NCBI RefSeq assembly: GCF_015999465.1
Contig: NZ_CP065534.1
Span: 3,038,001 to 3,102,000 of the forward strand
DNA from: Lonsdalea populi
GTDB lineage: Bacteria; Pseudomonadota; Gammaproteobacteria; Enterobacterales; Enterobacteriaceae
Direction of reading: 5' to 3'
Length of the DNA stretch: 64,000 nucleotides
Below, in pieces: positions 9,288 to 19,927 of this stretch. A program made the translations under genes and the position numbers. Under the pieces are notes generated by a model that was given only the letters and a program-made list of their open reading frames with translations, was not told where the DNA came from and searched no databases. Within the stretch, counting starts at the first letter, position 1, and the number at the start of each line of letters is the position of its first letter.

Positions 9288-10370
9288 ATGCGTCGACTGG
9301 TTGCTTTATTGCCCCTTATCGTGTTGCTGCAAGCGTGTAGCAGCAAGCCAGCCTCTTCCCTACCTTCAGACACTCCGTTTAAGCCGTCTGGCGGTTTTTT
9401 TAATTCCCCCTCAACCGGCTTTTTGAGCGGGGATTTTGCTCATAATCCAGACGTCGATCGCTTCGTGGATCATATGGTGAAAGAGTACGGATTCGAGCGC
9501 GAAAACCTGCACCGCGTGCTGGGGCAAGCGCAACGACTAGACAGCGTAATCCAACTGATGGATCGTCAGGCGCCCTCGCCGACCACCGCGCTCCCTTCCA
9601 ATATCCCCAACGGCGCCTGGCTACGTTATCGCAAAAAGTTCATCACGCCCGACAACGTGCAAAATGGCGTGATGTTCTGGAACCAATATGAAGACGTCCT
9701 GAACCGGGCGTGGCAGATCTATGGCGTGCCGCCGGAAATCATCGTCGGGATTATTGGCGTAGAAACCCGCTGGGGCCGCATCATGGGTAAGACCCGTATT
9801 TTGGATGCGCTGGCCACCCTCTCCTTCGCCTACCCGCGCCGCGCCGCCTATTTCAAAGGCGAGCTGGAACAATTTCTGTTAATGGCGCGAGAAGACGGTT
9901 TTGATCCGCTGACGCTGCGCGGTTCTTACGCCGGCGCGATGGGATATGGGCAATTCATGCCTTCCGCCTTTAAGAGCTATGCCGTAGATTTTAATGGCGA
10001 CGGCATTACCAACCTTTGGGACCCCGTTGACGCCATCGGGAGTGTCGCCAACTATTTCAAAGCTCACGGCTGGGTACGAAATGGTCAGGTAGCCGTCGCC
10101 GCTAACGGTCAGGCGTTGAATCTGGATACCGGTTTCAATACCCGCTACTCGCTGAGTACCCTGTCCGCCGCCGGCCTGTCGCCGCTCGAACCCTTGATCG
10201 GTGGCCACGAAGTCAGTCTGCTGCGTCTGGATATGGGGAATCGCTACCAGTATTGGTACGGACAACCCAACTTCTATACCATCACTCGCTATAACCACAG
10301 TACCCATTACGCGATGGTGGTTTGGCAGTTGGGCGAAGAGGTGAAAATCGCCCGGAGAAGTCAGCAGTAA
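9288..10370 (+). CDS. mltB: membrane-bound lytic murein transglycosylase B
   Basis: 360 residues; E. coli MltB has 361. The lipobox LLQAC places the lipidated cysteine at residue 17, so the protein is anchored in the outer membrane facing the periplasm. The catalytic Glu159 lies in GIIGVETRWG. The downstream GAMGYGQFMPSAF stretch and the NGDGITNLW metal-binding-like loop are typical of the family. It cleaves peptidoglycan with formation of 1,6-anhydromuramic acid. The gene stands alone. Confidence 0.97.
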   Translation: MRRLVALLPLIVLLQACSSKPASSLPSDTPFKPSGGFFNSPSTGFLSGDFAHNPDVDRFVDHMVKEYGFERENLHRVLGQAQRLDSVIQLMDRQAPSPTTALPSNIPNGAWLRYRKKFITPDNVQNGVMFWNQYEDVLNRAWQIYGVPPEIIVGIIGVETRWGRIMGKTRILDALATLSFAYPRRAAYFKGELEQFLLMAREDGFDPLTLRGSYAGAMGYGQFMPSAFKSYAVDFNGDGITNLWDPVDAIGSVANYFKAHGWVRNGQVAVAANGQALNLDTGFNTRYSLSTLSAAGLSPLEPLIGGHEVSLLRLDMGNRYQYWYGQPNFYTITRYNHSTHYAMVVWQLGEEVKIARRSQQ

Positions 10371-10561
10371 CAGCGTCTTTTATCCGCTTAACATTCTGAA
10401 TTGGATGGCGGGGACAAAGGCACTTAGGTGATAGTTTCTTCGCTTGCAATGTAAAATCGGGTTTCCCGGAATGATTCCCTTGCGCCTGGTGACGTTGGCT
10501 GTTTTAGTGATAAGCATCGATTAAGGCTGGGGCAAAGACCTCGCATAACGGAAAGAGTGAT

Positions 10562-11662
10562 ATGACTAAGATTCGAGTTGGCGTGGTGTTCGGTGGTAAA
10601 TCGGCAGAACACGAAGTTTCGCTGCAGTCCGCCAAAAACATCGTGGAAGCCATTGATAAGGATAAATTCGACGTCGTTCTGCTGGGTGTCGACAAGCAGG
10701 GTGAATGGCATATTAATGATGCCTCTAATTATCTGCTGAATGCAGAAAATCCGGCGAAGATAACCCTTAACCGTTCAAGTCAGCATGTTGCGCTGATCCC
10801 CGGTCAGGTTAGCCACCAGTTAATCGATACGCAAAGTGCGGATGCCCTGAACCAGATCGATGTGATCTTCCCGATCGTCCACGGCACGTTGGGAGAAGAC
10901 GGTTCCCTGCAAGGACTGCTGCGGATGGCCAATATCCCGTTTGTCGGCAGCAGCGTACTGGGCTCGGCGGTCAGTATGGATAAGGATGTCACCAAACGGC
11001 TGTTACGAGACGCCGGGCTGCTGGTCGCACCGTTTGTGACGCTCACCCGCGCAAATCGTCGCCGTTTCGACTTCACCACGATCACCGCCAAGCTCGGCCT
11101 GCCGCTGTTTATCAAACCGGCCAATCAGGGATCTTCCGTCGGCGTCAGCAAAGTCAAAGACGAAGCGTCATTCCGACGCGCGGTCGATCTGGCGTTCAGC
11201 TATGACCATAAGGTGCTGGTGGAGTCCGCGATTGTCGGCCGTGAAATTGAATGCGCCGTACTCGGCAACGATTTTCCACAGGCCAGCGTGTGCGGAGAGA
11301 TCGTGCTGCACGACGAGTTCTACTCCTACGATACCAAATACATTAATGAAGGTGGCGCAGGCGTCGCTATTCCGGCACCTCTGCCGGAAGTGACCGACGA
11401 GCGAATTAGGGCCGTTGCGCTGCGCGCTTTCCAGACGCTGGAGTGTCAGGGGATGGCGCGGGTCGATGTTTTCCTGACGCAGGATGACGAGATCATTATT
11501 AATGAAGTCAACACGCTGCCTGGTTTCACCAATATCAGTATGTATCCGAAGCTGTGGCAGGCGAGCGGTATTGGCTATACCGCGCTGATCACTCAGTTGA
11601 TTGAGCTTGCGCTGGAGCGCTACACGCAGGACAACGCCCTGCAAAGCTCAGTACGCGACTGA
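10562..11662 (+). CDS. ddlA: D-alanine--D-alanine ligase A
   Basis: 366 residues; E. coli DdlA has 364. It joins two D-Ala using ATP for peptidoglycan precursor synthesis in the cytoplasm. The N-terminal [10 protein letters not shown], the ATP-grasp [16 protein letters not shown] and the C-terminal metal-binding stretch EVNTLPGFT are all present. The length and the SAEHEVS motif fit the DdlA branch rather than DdlB. GGAAAG precedes the start. It is monocistronic and outside the mur cluster, as expected for ddlA. Confidence 0.95.
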   Translation: MTKIRVGVVFGGKSAEHEVSLQSAKNIVEAIDKDKFDVVLLGVDKQGEWHINDASNYLLNAENPAKITLNRSSQHVALIPGQVSHQLIDTQSADALNQIDVIFPIVHGTLGEDGSLQGLLRMANIPFVGSSVLGSAVSMDKDVTKRLLRDAGLLVAPFVTLTRANRRRFDFTTITAKLGLPLFIKPANQGSSVGVSKVKDEASFRRAVDLAFSYDHKVLVESAIVGREIECAVLGNDFPQASVCGEIVLHDEFYSYDTKYINEGGAGVAIPAPLPEVTDERIRAVALRAFQTLECQGMARVDVFLTQDDEIIINEVNTLPGFTNISMYPKLWQASGIGYTALITQLIELALERYTQDNALQSSVRD

Positions 11663-11830
11663 CGCTCATTTTCATCGGGCAAGGCGAAAAAAGTTTTGCC
11701 CGACTCGCCTTCCTGCCTCTATCGGCGTCATCGCGAAACGCGACTCATGACGCCGACCTTGTCTGGCCTCTGCGTTCATGACACAGCCAATATCCTTATC
11801 GCTCTGCACAGATCACGCCAGCTCATCATC

Positions 11831-12394
11831 TTACTGCTGCAAAGTCTCCTCGGCGGCGATTCTTTGGTAAAAAGCGACCCATTCATGCCGCTGCAGCTCG
11901 GCGATATACAGATTCTGACTGCCCAGCCGCTGAAATCCGCTTTTCAGCAGCACCTTGCCGGAAGCGATATTGCCATCTTTGTGACAACCATACAGCCGGT
12001 CCAGGCCGAGTTGCCCAAAAGCAAATTGACATATCGCCAGGCAGGCTTCAGTGCTATAGCCCCGCCCCCAATATTTCGTCCCCAGCCAGTAGCCGACCTC
12101 TGGGTAATGGCTATCCAGCGCCGACAGCGAAATCGCGCCCATAACTTCGACTTCCTGCCGCAGGCACAGGGCGAACGTCACACTTTTTCCGCTTTGCCAG
12201 TTATCCTCTAGAGACGCAATCCACGATCTTATCCGAGGTTTGGGACAGGGGTAAGGAATATGCACGGCCATAGCGGCAATGCTCGGGTCGCTTGCCAGCA
12301 ATGCGAACAACACTTCAGCATCGGCATCCCGCAGCGGTCGCAGCGCCATACGCGGTGTATCAATGATCGGCTGTGGCCGCTTTTCTCTCGTCAT
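11831..12394 (-). CDS. GNAT N-acetyltransferase, RimJ/RimL type
   Basis: 187 residues. The N-terminus TPRMALRPLRDAD is the typical opening of RimJ/RimL-like acetyltransferases. The acetyl-CoA loop is YWGRGYSTEA (about 108-117), followed by the N-x-AS-x-KVL-x-KSGF motif. The acceptor is unknown; members act on protein N-termini, amino acids or small amines. It is convergent with ddlA and divergent from nifJ. Confidence 0.85.
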   Translation of the reverse strand: MTREKRPQPIIDTPRMALRPLRDADAEVLFALLASDPSIAAMAVHIPYPCPKPRIRSWIASLEDNWQSGKSVTFALCLRQEVEVMGAISLSALDSHYPEVGYWLGTKYWGRGYSTEACLAICQFAFGQLGLDRLYGCHKDGNIASGKVLLKSGFQRLGSQNLYIAELQRHEWVAFYQRIAAEETLQQ

Positions 12395-12686
12395 AACATC
12401 TACCTTACGCGCGGTCTCCGAAGAAATGAACGGGACGCCGAGGATTCAGTGGAAAGCATGAAAAAACAGTTCCCGACGTCGTCGCAAGGATGAACGTTTT
12501 CGCCGGACCTGTTATGATCCAAAAATGATCCGTTCCGCTGTAACAATATTGCTACATACTGCCTGCAGTTGGAATTGAACAGATTTTTAAGACAACTCCG
12601 CGCATAAACGGCTGTATAACGATCAGTCCCAGCGGTGATAAAACCCGCCCCACAAGGTAATTCGCTCAGCAATTGAAGGTTAAGTC

Positions 12687-15600
12687 ATGATCACCACCGA
12701 CGGTAATAACGCAGTCGCATCCGTGGCCTGGCGAGCTAATGAAGTTATCGCCATTTACCCTATTACGCCCAGTTCGACCATGGCGGAGCAGGCAGCAGCC
12801 TGGTCCAGCGAAGGCCGCCGCAACCTGTGGGGAGACACGCCGCGCGTGATGGAAATGCAGTCGGAAGCCGGCGCCATCGCGACCGTGCACGGCGCACTGC
12901 AAACCGGGGCCCTGGCGACCTCTTTCACATCGTCACAGGGACTGTTGTTGATGATCCCGACGCTGTACAAACTGGCCGGACAGCTCACGCCCTTCGTCCT
13001 GCACGTCGCCGCCCGTACCGTAGCGACCCATGCGCTGTCCATTTTCTGCGACCATTCAGATGTCATGGCAGTACGTCAAACCGGCTGCGCCATGCTGTGC
13101 GCCAGCAACGTTCAGGAAGCGCAGGACTTCGCTCTGATTTCTCAGATGGCCAGTCTTAACAGCCGCTTGCCTTTTATTCATTTCTTTGATGGTTTCCGCA
13201 CCTCCCACGAAATTAACAAGATCGAACCGCTTAGCGATGAACAAATTCTGCAACTGCTGCCGCAGAAGTCGATTGATGAGCATCGCGAGCGAGCGCTCAC
13301 ACCAGAGCGCCCTGTCATTCGCGGGACCGCGTCTAATCCGGATACCTTCTTCCAGGCGCGTGAAGCCACCAATACCTGGTACAACGATGCTTATCAGCAT
13401 GTTGAACAGGCGATGAACGACTTCGCGACCGCGACCGGTCGTCAGTACCACCCGTTCAAGTACTACGGACATCCGGAAGCCACCCGCATCATCATCCTGA
13501 TGGGATCCGGCGTCGGTACCAGCGAAGAAGTCATTGATACGTTGCTGACCCGCGGCGAAAAAGTCGGCGTGGTTAAAGTGCGCCTGTACCGCCCGTTCTC
13601 CGCCAAGCATCTTCTGGACGCGATCCCGCAGACCGCGCAGAACATTGCCGTACTGGACCGAACTAAAGAACCAGGTGCGCTGGCCGAGCCGCTGTATCTG
13701 GATGTGATGACCGCAATTGCCGAGGCTTTTTCGCGAGGTGAGCGCCCACTTATGCCCCGCGTGATCGGCGGACGCTATGGTCTGTCGTCTAAAGAATTTA
13801 CGCCGCAGTGCGTCGAAGCCATATTCAAAGAGTTGGCGCTCGCTAACCCGCGCCCACGCTTCACGGTGGGTATCTACGACGACGTGACCCATTTGTCTCT
13901 GCCGCTGTCCGATCTGCCAATGCCGACGCAGGCATCGCACGAGGCGTTGTTCTACGGTCTGGGTAGCGATGGCACCGTATCGGCGACCAAGAACTCCATT
14001 AAAATCGTCGGTAACTCCACGCCAATGTTCGTGCAGGGCTACTTCGTGTATGACTCGAAGAAAGCCGGCAGCCTGACCGTATCGCATATGCGCGTCGGCC
14101 CGACGCCGATTAATTCGGCTTATCTGATCGAACAGGCCGATTTCGTGGCCTGTCACCAGTGGCAGTTCATTGATAAATACAGCATGGTCGAACGTTTGAA
14201 ACCGGGCGGGATCTTCCTGATCAACACGCCGTACAGCAGCGAAGATCTGTGGCATCGACTGCCGCAGGAAGTACAGGCAGGGATGAATCAGCGTCAGGCG
14301 CGCGTCTACTGCATCAACGCCGCCAAGATTGCACGTGATTGTCAGCTGGGCGCGCGTATCAATACCGTTATGCAGATGGCCTTCTTCCACCTGTCACAGA
14401 TTTTGCCGGGAAATGATGCGCGGGAAAAACTGCGCGCCGCTATCAACAGCAGCTACGGCAGCAAAGGCGTCGAGCTGGTCGAACGCAACTGGCGCGCGCT
14501 GGACGCCACGCTGGAAGCGCTGGCCGCCGTGCCGCTGGAGCCGGTCAACCCGAGCAGCCCGCAGCGCCCGCCGGTTGTCTCCGACGCCGCGCCCGACTTC
14601 GTCAAAACCGTGACCGCCGCCATGCTGGCAGGACTGGGCGATACCCTGCCCGTCTCCGCGCTGCCGCCGGACGGCACCTGGCCGACGGGCACCACCCGGT
14701 GGGAAAAACGCAACATCGCGGAAGAAATTCCTCTGTGGAAAGCCGATCTGTGCACCCAGTGCAACCATTGCGTCGCCGCCTGCCCGCACGCCGCCATCCG
14801 AGCCAAAGTCGTCCCGGCGGAAGAGATGGATACCGCGCCGGCGTCGCTACAGTCGTTGGATGTGAAAGCCCGCGACATGCGCGGCCAGAAATACGTATTG
14901 CAGGTCGCGCCTGAGGACTGCACCGGCTGTAACCTGTGCGTGGAAGTATGCCCGGCGAAAGATCGTCAAAATCCAGAGATCAAGGCGATCAACATGGAGC
15001 CTCGCCTGGAGCACGTCGAGGAAGAGAAGACACACTACGACTTCTTCCTGAAGCTGCCGGAAATCGACCGCAACAAGCTGGAACGCATCGACATTCGTAC
15101 TTCTCAGCTGATTACACCGCTGTTTGAATACTCCGGCGCCTGCTCCGGCTGCGGCGAAACGCCGTATATCAAGATACTGACCCAGCTGTACGGCGACCGT
15201 CTGCTGGTCGCCAATGCCACGGGTTGCTCGTCGATTTACGGCGGCAACCTGCCGACGACGCCGTGGACCACCGATGCCAACGGTCGCGGCCCAGCCTGGG
15301 CCAACTCCCTGTTCGAAGATAACGCCGAGTTCGGTCTGGGCTTCCGCCTGAGCGTGGATCATCATCGCCAGCGAGCCCAGCGCCTGCTGAATCAGTTGGC
15401 GCCTCAGTTGCCCACCGAACTGGTCGCCTCTCTGCTGGAAGAAAATATCAAAACCGACGATCGTCGCCAGCAAATCGAGCAGCTGCGCGAGCAGTTGGCC
15501 GCGCTGACAAGTAATGAGGCGCGTCAGTTGGCGGAAGAGGCCGATCATCTGGTCGACAAATCCATCTGGCTGATCGGGGGCGATGGCTGGGCTTACGATA

Positions 15601-16223
15601 TCGGCTACGGCGGTCTGGACCACGTGATGAGCCTGTCGGAAAACGTCAACGTTCTGGTGCTGGATACGCAGTGCTACTCCAACACCGGCGGTCAGCAGTC
15701 CAAAGCAACCCCGCTGGGCGCGGTGACCAAGTTTGGCGAAAACGGCAAACGCAAGGCGCGCAAAGATCTCGGCATCAACGTCATGATGTACGGACACGTC
15801 TATGTCGCACAGATCTCGCTGGGCGCTCAGCTCAATCAGACGGTAAAAGCCATTCAGGAAGCGGAAGCGTGGCCGGGCCCGTCACTGATTATCGCCTATA
15901 GCCCGTGTGAAGAGCACGGCTACGATTTGGCGTTCAGCCACGATCAGATGCGTCAGTTAACGGCCACCGGCTTCTGGCCGCTGTACCGCTTTGACCCGCG
16001 CCGCAGCGCGGAAGGTAAGCCGGCGCTGATGACGGATTCTCGTCCGCCGTCCGCCAGCCTGAGCGAGACGCTGCTCAAAGAGCAACGGTTCCGTCGTCTC
16101 AACACGCAGATGCCGGAAGAAACGGCCCTGCTGTATGAAGAAGCCGAGCTGGATCTGCGCCGCCGCTATGACTTCCTGACTCTGATGGCTGGCAAGGCCG
16201 AGAAGAACGTACAGGAGTCATAA
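12687..16223 (+). CDS. nifJ: pyruvate:flavodoxin (ferredoxin) oxidoreductase
   Basis: 1178 residues, close to E. coli YdbK (1174). This single-chain enzyme oxidises pyruvate to acetyl-CoA and reduces flavodoxin or ferredoxin. Two ferredoxin-like clusters are visible, CTQCNHCVAACP and CTGCNLCVEVCP. The C-terminal thiamine-diphosphate domain has CSGCGETPY and the GGDGWAYDIGYGGLDH stretch. The N-terminal pyruvate-binding part starts with YPITPSSTMAEQ. AAGG lies at good distance before the start. No nif genes are near, so a role in anaerobic or oxidative-stress metabolism is more likely than nitrogen fixation. Confidence 0.97.
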   Translation: MITTDGNNAVASVAWRANEVIAIYPITPSSTMAEQAAAWSSEGRRNLWGDTPRVMEMQSEAGAIATVHGALQTGALATSFTSSQGLLLMIPTLYKLAGQLTPFVLHVAARTVATHALSIFCDHSDVMAVRQTGCAMLCASNVQEAQDFALISQMASLNSRLPFIHFFDGFRTSHEINKIEPLSDEQILQLLPQKSIDEHRERALTPERPVIRGTASNPDTFFQAREATNTWYNDAYQHVEQAMNDFATATGRQYHPFKYYGHPEATRIIILMGSGVGTSEEVIDTLLTRGEKVGVVKVRLYRPFSAKHLLDAIPQTAQNIAVLDRTKEPGALAEPLYLDVMTAIAEAFSRGERPLMPRVIGGRYGLSSKEFTPQCVEAIFKELALANPRPRFTVGIYDDVTHLSLPLSDLPMPTQASHEALFYGLGSDGTVSATKNSIKIVGNSTPMFVQGYFVYDSKKAGSLTVSHMRVGPTPINSAYLIEQADFVACHQWQFIDKYSMVERLKPGGIFLINTPYSSEDLWHRLPQEVQAGMNQRQARVYCINAAKIARDCQLGARINTVMQMAFFHLSQILPGNDAREKLRAAINSSYGSKGVELVERNWRALDATLEALAAVPLEPVNPSSPQRPPVVSDAAPDFVKTVTAAMLAGLGDTLPVSALPPDGTWPTGTTRWEKRNIAEEIPLWKADLCTQCNHCVAACPHAAIRAKVVPAEEMDTAPASLQSLDVKARDMRGQKYVLQVAPEDCTGCNLCVEVCPAKDRQNPEIKAINMEPRLEHVEEEKTHYDFFLKLPEIDRNKLERIDIRTSQLITPLFEYSGACSGCGETPYIKILTQLYGDRLLVANATGCSSIYGGNLPTTPWTTDANGRGPAWANSLFEDNAEFGLGFRLSVDHHRQRAQRLLNQLAPQLPTELVASLLEENIKTDDRRQQIEQLREQLAALTSNEARQLAEEADHLVDKSIWLIGGDGWAYDIGYGGLDHVMSLSENVNVLVLDTQCYSNTGGQQSKATPLGAVTKFGENGKRKARKDLGINVMMYGHVYVAQISLGAQLNQTVKAIQEAEAWPGPSLIIAYSPCEEHGYDLAFSHDQMRQLTATGFWPLYRFDPRRSAEGKPALMTDSRPPSASLSETLLKEQRFRRLNTQMPEETALLYEEAELDLRRRYDFLTLMAGKAEKNVQES

Positions 16224-16240
16224 CCACCAAGATGACCTCC

Positions 16241-16278
16241 ACGCCCTGTGCCGATACACCAGCTCAGGGCGTTTTTTA
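16241..16278 (+). terminator. rho-independent terminator of nifJ
   Basis: ACGCCCTG (16241-16248) pairs with CAGGGCGT (16265-16272). A run of T follows directly. Confidence 0.85.
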
Positions 16279-16518
16279 TGGTAGGCAAACTTATCGGCCG
16301 CATCGTTCCAACTTGGCAGTATCCCCATCGGGAAGATGTCTCAGTCACTTTTTCATGCCGAAAACGAGAAACCGCGTTTGCAGGCTTCAAAAAGTGTGAT
16401 TGGTTACACATGTTGTTTCCCAATTAAGTCGATCTGCCCATATAATGCACACAGGTCAATAATGACCCCAATAACCATTTTCCGCCGGTATGGCTTCACA
16501 CTCAATTAAGATACCCAT

Positions 16519-17652
16519 ATGAGTCTTCGTGCGATTTTAACGTTCGTTTTAGTGGCAGCCAGCGTTAGCCAGGCAGCCTTCGCCGTAGTTTACCCTCTGC
16601 CCGCCGGCAACAGTCGGTTAGTGGGTCAGAATATTCACTTTACTATCCCCAGCGATAGCACCCAGGCTCTGGAACACATCGCCGCCCAGTTCCAGATGGG
16701 GCTGAGCAACATGATGGAAGCCAATCCGGGGATTGACGTTTACCTGCCGAAACCGGGCAGCGACATCATCATTCCTCAACAGTTGATCTTGCCTGACACA
16801 CCGCGCCAGGGGATCGTCATCAACAGCGCCGAAATGCGTCTTTATTATTATCCTAAAGGCACCAATACGGTCGTGGTGCTGCCGATAGGCATCGGCGAAT
16901 TGGGTAAAGACACTCCGATCAACTGGGTGACCTCGGTACAACGTAAGAAAGAGCGTCCGACGTGGACACCGACCGCCGCCATGCATGCCGAATATGCCGC
17001 GCGCGGAGAGAAGCTGCTCCCCGTCTACCCAGGGGGACCGGACAATCCAATGGGGCTTCATGCGCTGTATATCGGACGCCTGTACGCCATACACGGCACC
17101 AATGCCAACTTCGGCATCGGCCTGCGCGTCAGCCACGGCTGCGTACGTCTGCGTGCCGACGATATCAAATACCTGTTCGACCATGTGCCGGTCGGCACTC
17201 GCGTGCAGTTCATCAATGAACCGGTTAAAGCGACGACGGAGCCTGACGGTTCCCGCTACCTTGAGGTTCACCACCCGCTGTCACGCACCGTGGAAGAGTT
17301 CAACACCGACACGCCGGTTCCGCTAACGCTGACGCCTGCCGTGGCCCAAATTCTGGCTGATGCCAGCGTGAACGAGAGCACGGTCAATCAGGTGATTCAC
17401 GATCGCCTTGGTATTCCGCTTAAGGTTAATGGCCCAACCAACGAGCCTGTTTCACCGGTTGCGCCGCAGAACGCCGAGCCAGTCGAACCACTGACCGTAC
17501 AGCAGGCCGCACCGGAAGCAGCGACGCCTGCTGCGTCAGAAGCCAATCAAGAGGGAGTTCGGGCTCAGTCTGATAGCGCACAGCCGGAAACGGCAACGCC
17601 GGAAGAAAATGACGCGACGGCGGCCCCCACAGAACCGCCGAGCCAGTCTTAA
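16519..17652 (+). CDS. periplasmic L,D-transpeptidase (ErfK/YbiS/YcfS/YnhG family)
   Basis: 377 residues. A signal peptide ends near residue 22. A LysM-like segment spans about 38-86 and the YkuD catalytic domain about 97-230, with His192 (IHGT) and the catalytic Cys208 in SHGCVRL. In relatives it attaches Braun lipoprotein to peptidoglycan or makes 3-3 crosslinks. The last 75 residues are a Pro/Ala/Glu/Thr-rich tail not found in the E. coli homologues, which have about 320-335 residues. I cannot decide between LdtC and LdtE types. Confidence 0.92.
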   Translation: MSLRAILTFVLVAASVSQAAFAVVYPLPAGNSRLVGQNIHFTIPSDSTQALEHIAAQFQMGLSNMMEANPGIDVYLPKPGSDIIIPQQLILPDTPRQGIVINSAEMRLYYYPKGTNTVVVLPIGIGELGKDTPINWVTSVQRKKERPTWTPTAAMHAEYAARGEKLLPVYPGGPDNPMGLHALYIGRLYAIHGTNANFGIGLRVSHGCVRLRADDIKYLFDHVPVGTRVQFINEPVKATTEPDGSRYLEVHHPLSRTVEEFNTDTPVPLTLTPAVAQILADASVNESTVNQVIHDRLGIPLKVNGPTNEPVSPVAPQNAEPVEPLTVQQAAPEAATPAASEANQEGVRAQSDSAQPETATPEENDATAAPTEPPSQS

Positions 17653-17663
17653 TTTCATCGACA

Positions 17664-17688
17664 GGGTGGCGCTTAGCCGCCCTTTTTT
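17664..17688 (+). terminator. rho-independent terminator of the L,D-transpeptidase gene
   Basis: GGGTGGC (17664-17670) pairs with GCCGCCC (17676-17682), with one G-U pair, followed by six T. Confidence 0.85.
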
Positions 17689-17820
17689 CGCTTTACCCCG
17701 CCCCACGCCAGTTCACCGTTTACGCCAACTGCCCCGGCTGGCTCAATAAACCGTGCGTGATAGAACGTGCGAAAGATCGGCCATCCCATATTGAACGGCT
17801 AATGCTGAGGATAAAGATGA

Positions 17821-18831
17821 TTAGATCAGCGCAGCCTGCTTTAGTTCGCTTTTCAGATAGGCGTAATAGATAGGCGCGGCGATCACGCCGGATAAGCCAA
17901 AGGCCGCTTCAAATACCAGCATCGCCAGCAAAATTTCCCAGGCGTGAGCGTTAATGCGCGTCCCGACAATCTGCGCATTAAGGAAATATTCCAAATTATG
18001 AATCAACATCAGGTATAGCAGTGCGCCCAGCGACGTCGGCAACGAGATTGAAAGCGCAGAAATGAAGACCATCGCGTTGGAGATCAAATTTCCGACCACG
18101 GGCAGCAGGCCGAACACAAACGTCAGCACCACCAGCGTTTTCGAAAATGGCAGACGGATCCCAAAAGCCGGCAGGACGCCTAATATAAAAACGGCGGAGA
18201 GGATCGTGTTCACCAGCGAAATTTTTACCTGCGCGAAGACGATATTGCGAAATGAGGCCGACAACAGGGCAATGCGATGGAGCAGCTCCATTTTGAGCAA
18301 CGGCTTGTCCACGCGATGATCGACGTTATACAGCGAGATAATCGCCCCCAGGATCATGCCTATCAGCATCGTAATAAAACCGTGCAGGAAGCTTTTCCCC
18401 AGGTTCTGCAAAATCGCCACATGCTGCTGCAGCCACAGCAGGATCTCTTGCTGCAGCTCGTCGACGCTGACCGGCAGGTAGCCCGGCATAAAGGCCATGA
18501 TCTGGGATTGCACATCACCCAAAATGTAGGCGATACGCGCATTGAAAACGCGGGTGTCTCTCATTTCCTGCATCAACAGCCCCACCAACGCAGCAAACAT
18601 GAAGCTCAGAAGGCTCACGACCAAAACACTGATCACCGCCACGACCGCCAGACGGGCGCGCTTGCCGCTAATGACCTTCTGGAAGTAAGGCGTCAAAAGA
18701 TTAATGATTTCGTACACCAGAAAACCGGCGATAAAACAGGCCAGTAAGCGCAACTGAATCAACAGCAGCAATCCTCCCATGATAAAGACAAAACTTAACA
18801 AACGGGCCTGTTTCAAATTCAACAACTGCAT
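17821..18831 (-). CDS. AI-2E family (PF01594-like) membrane transporter
   Basis: 336 residues with seven or eight hydrophobic segments. The family layout is visible: N-terminal membrane pairs (about 10-85), a soluble amphipathic middle part (about 90-145), then C-terminal segments with GLLPVVGNLISN and a final LSGVIAAPIYYAYLK. Family members are called AI-2 exporters, but characterised ones have other cargoes, including sodium/proton exchange. The substrate cannot be read from sequence. It is a single gene, convergent with the transpeptidase. Confidence 0.8.
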   Translation of the reverse strand: MQLLNLKQARLLSFVFIMGGLLLLIQLRLLACFIAGFLVYEIINLLTPYFQKVISGKRARLAVVAVISVLVVSLLSFMFAALVGLLMQEMRDTRVFNARIAYILGDVQSQIMAFMPGYLPVSVDELQQEILLWLQQHVAILQNLGKSFLHGFITMLIGMILGAIISLYNVDHRVDKPLLKMELLHRIALLSASFRNIVFAQVKISLVNTILSAVFILGVLPAFGIRLPFSKTLVVLTFVFGLLPVVGNLISNAMVFISALSISLPTSLGALLYLMLIHNLEYFLNAQIVGTRINAHAWEILLAMLVFEAAFGLSGVIAAPIYYAYLKSELKQAALI

Positions 18832-19534
18832 GATGGCGTCCTGTATCCGTAGTGCTGCCTCAAAAGCATCGCCTTCCTTTGTTCACTGATACGGCGAACC
18901 TCGCAGAAAGAGCGATGATCTGACAATGAAATGCTGTTTCTGCAATTATTCTTCGCGTTTTACCTTAGAAACACCAGCAGCAATTTGCCGTAGAGCCTTC
19001 CTCAGCCTCTGCTCGGGGCTGACAACGCCACCAGCGCGATAAACGCCTGCGACGGATCGATCTGGCGGTCATCGCCCACAAACGGAACACCCGCCAGGTT
19101 AAGCCACCGAGACAATATCACTGTCAGTGTTAAGGCTATTAATTATTTATAAAAATGCGCAATCCATTAAAATACCAATCCATTTTTACGCGCTGTAATA
19201 TCAGAACGAAATCACGTGGAGGCGATTGACGCAACGCTTTGGGTATGGCTCCGCGAACACAATGGATGATAGCGAGACAGGTATGAGATTAGCTCAGCGA
19301 ATATTATTCAACACTAGACGTTGGCAAATAAGGGTACTAGAAATAAGTAAATATTATTTATGAAATGCGGCGTGGGACGTGTAAAAACAGAGTGGTCAAT
19401 TCCCTCCCTTTACTTATTAACTTCTCTAATTAGAAATAAAAGATTCATAAAAGTTAGGTATAAACTTCCCGAAAGGCGGACGACAGCGATACAAAACGTA
19501 TATCTGTCGTTCCCATGAGAAATTCCGAGAAGAT
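18832..19534. other. intergenic, about 700 bp, with a possible decayed coding fragment
   Basis: On the minus strand at about 19015-19120 there is a short open stretch (RWLNLAGVPFVGDD...ALVALSAP). It looks coding and would continue as a helical tail after one frameshift. I could not name its family. The rest is AT-rich, without a gene I can support. Confidence 0.3.
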
Positions 19535-19927
19535 TCAGGAAGCCAGACCCGGCTTCAAGAACACACCGCCGTGATTAAGGATGATCAGCGACAACACGCG
19601 GCTTTCCACATTTAACTTGGAAAAAGTCAGCGTGCTTATGGGCTTTTTCAGAAAGCCGTCCGTAAGCAGGTCACAGCTGACATGCGTGCTCAACCTATGC
19701 TTGTCGTCGATAAAGTCCTGCAAGGCAAACCTCACGTTGATAGGCAGGATTTCGTCAATAGATGCGGGTTTTCTGGAATTCGGTCGCAGCCCAAAATGGG
19801 CGTTAAATGCAGAATTGGCGCAGAGTACCTTGCATTTTTCGTCAATGATGGCGACCGCCCGGCGGTCGTTATGGATCGGTGTACTCAATATGCCGATGAT
19901 GTCATTCCGCCCAAATATCAGACTCAT
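19535..19927 (-). CDS. orphan PAS-like domain protein, 130 aa
   Basis: The start at ATG 19927 is supported by AGAGGA six bases upstream. The segment VAIIDEKCKVLCANSAFNAHFG (about 24-45) is a typical PAS N-terminal strand-helix pattern. The rest alternates strand-like stretches. There is no output domain (kinase, GGDEF or helix-turn-helix) in frame or nearby. It could be a stand-alone sensor or the surviving sensory part of a larger gene. It is flanked on both sides by more than 700 bp of AT-rich DNA. Confidence 0.6.
   Translation of the reverse strand: MSLIFGRNDIIGILSTPIHNDRRAVAIIDEKCKVLCANSAFNAHFGLRPNSRKPASIDEILPINVRFALQDFIDDKHRLSTHVSCDLLTDGFLKKPISTLTFSKLNVESRVLSLIILNHGGVFLKPGLAS

Noticed and set aside
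11676..11702. Inverted repeat CGGGCAA/TTGCCCG after ddlA
   Set aside because: A hairpin is possible, but no T-run follows on either strand, so I do not call a terminator.
13056..14390. Long minus-strand frame (444 codons) inside nifJ
   Set aside because: It lies opposite clear nifJ coding sequence and shows no protein pattern; GC-rich genes often leave such antisense frames.
14847..15797. Minus-strand frame (316 codons) inside nifJ
   Set aside because: Antisense shadow of the thiamine-diphosphate domain.
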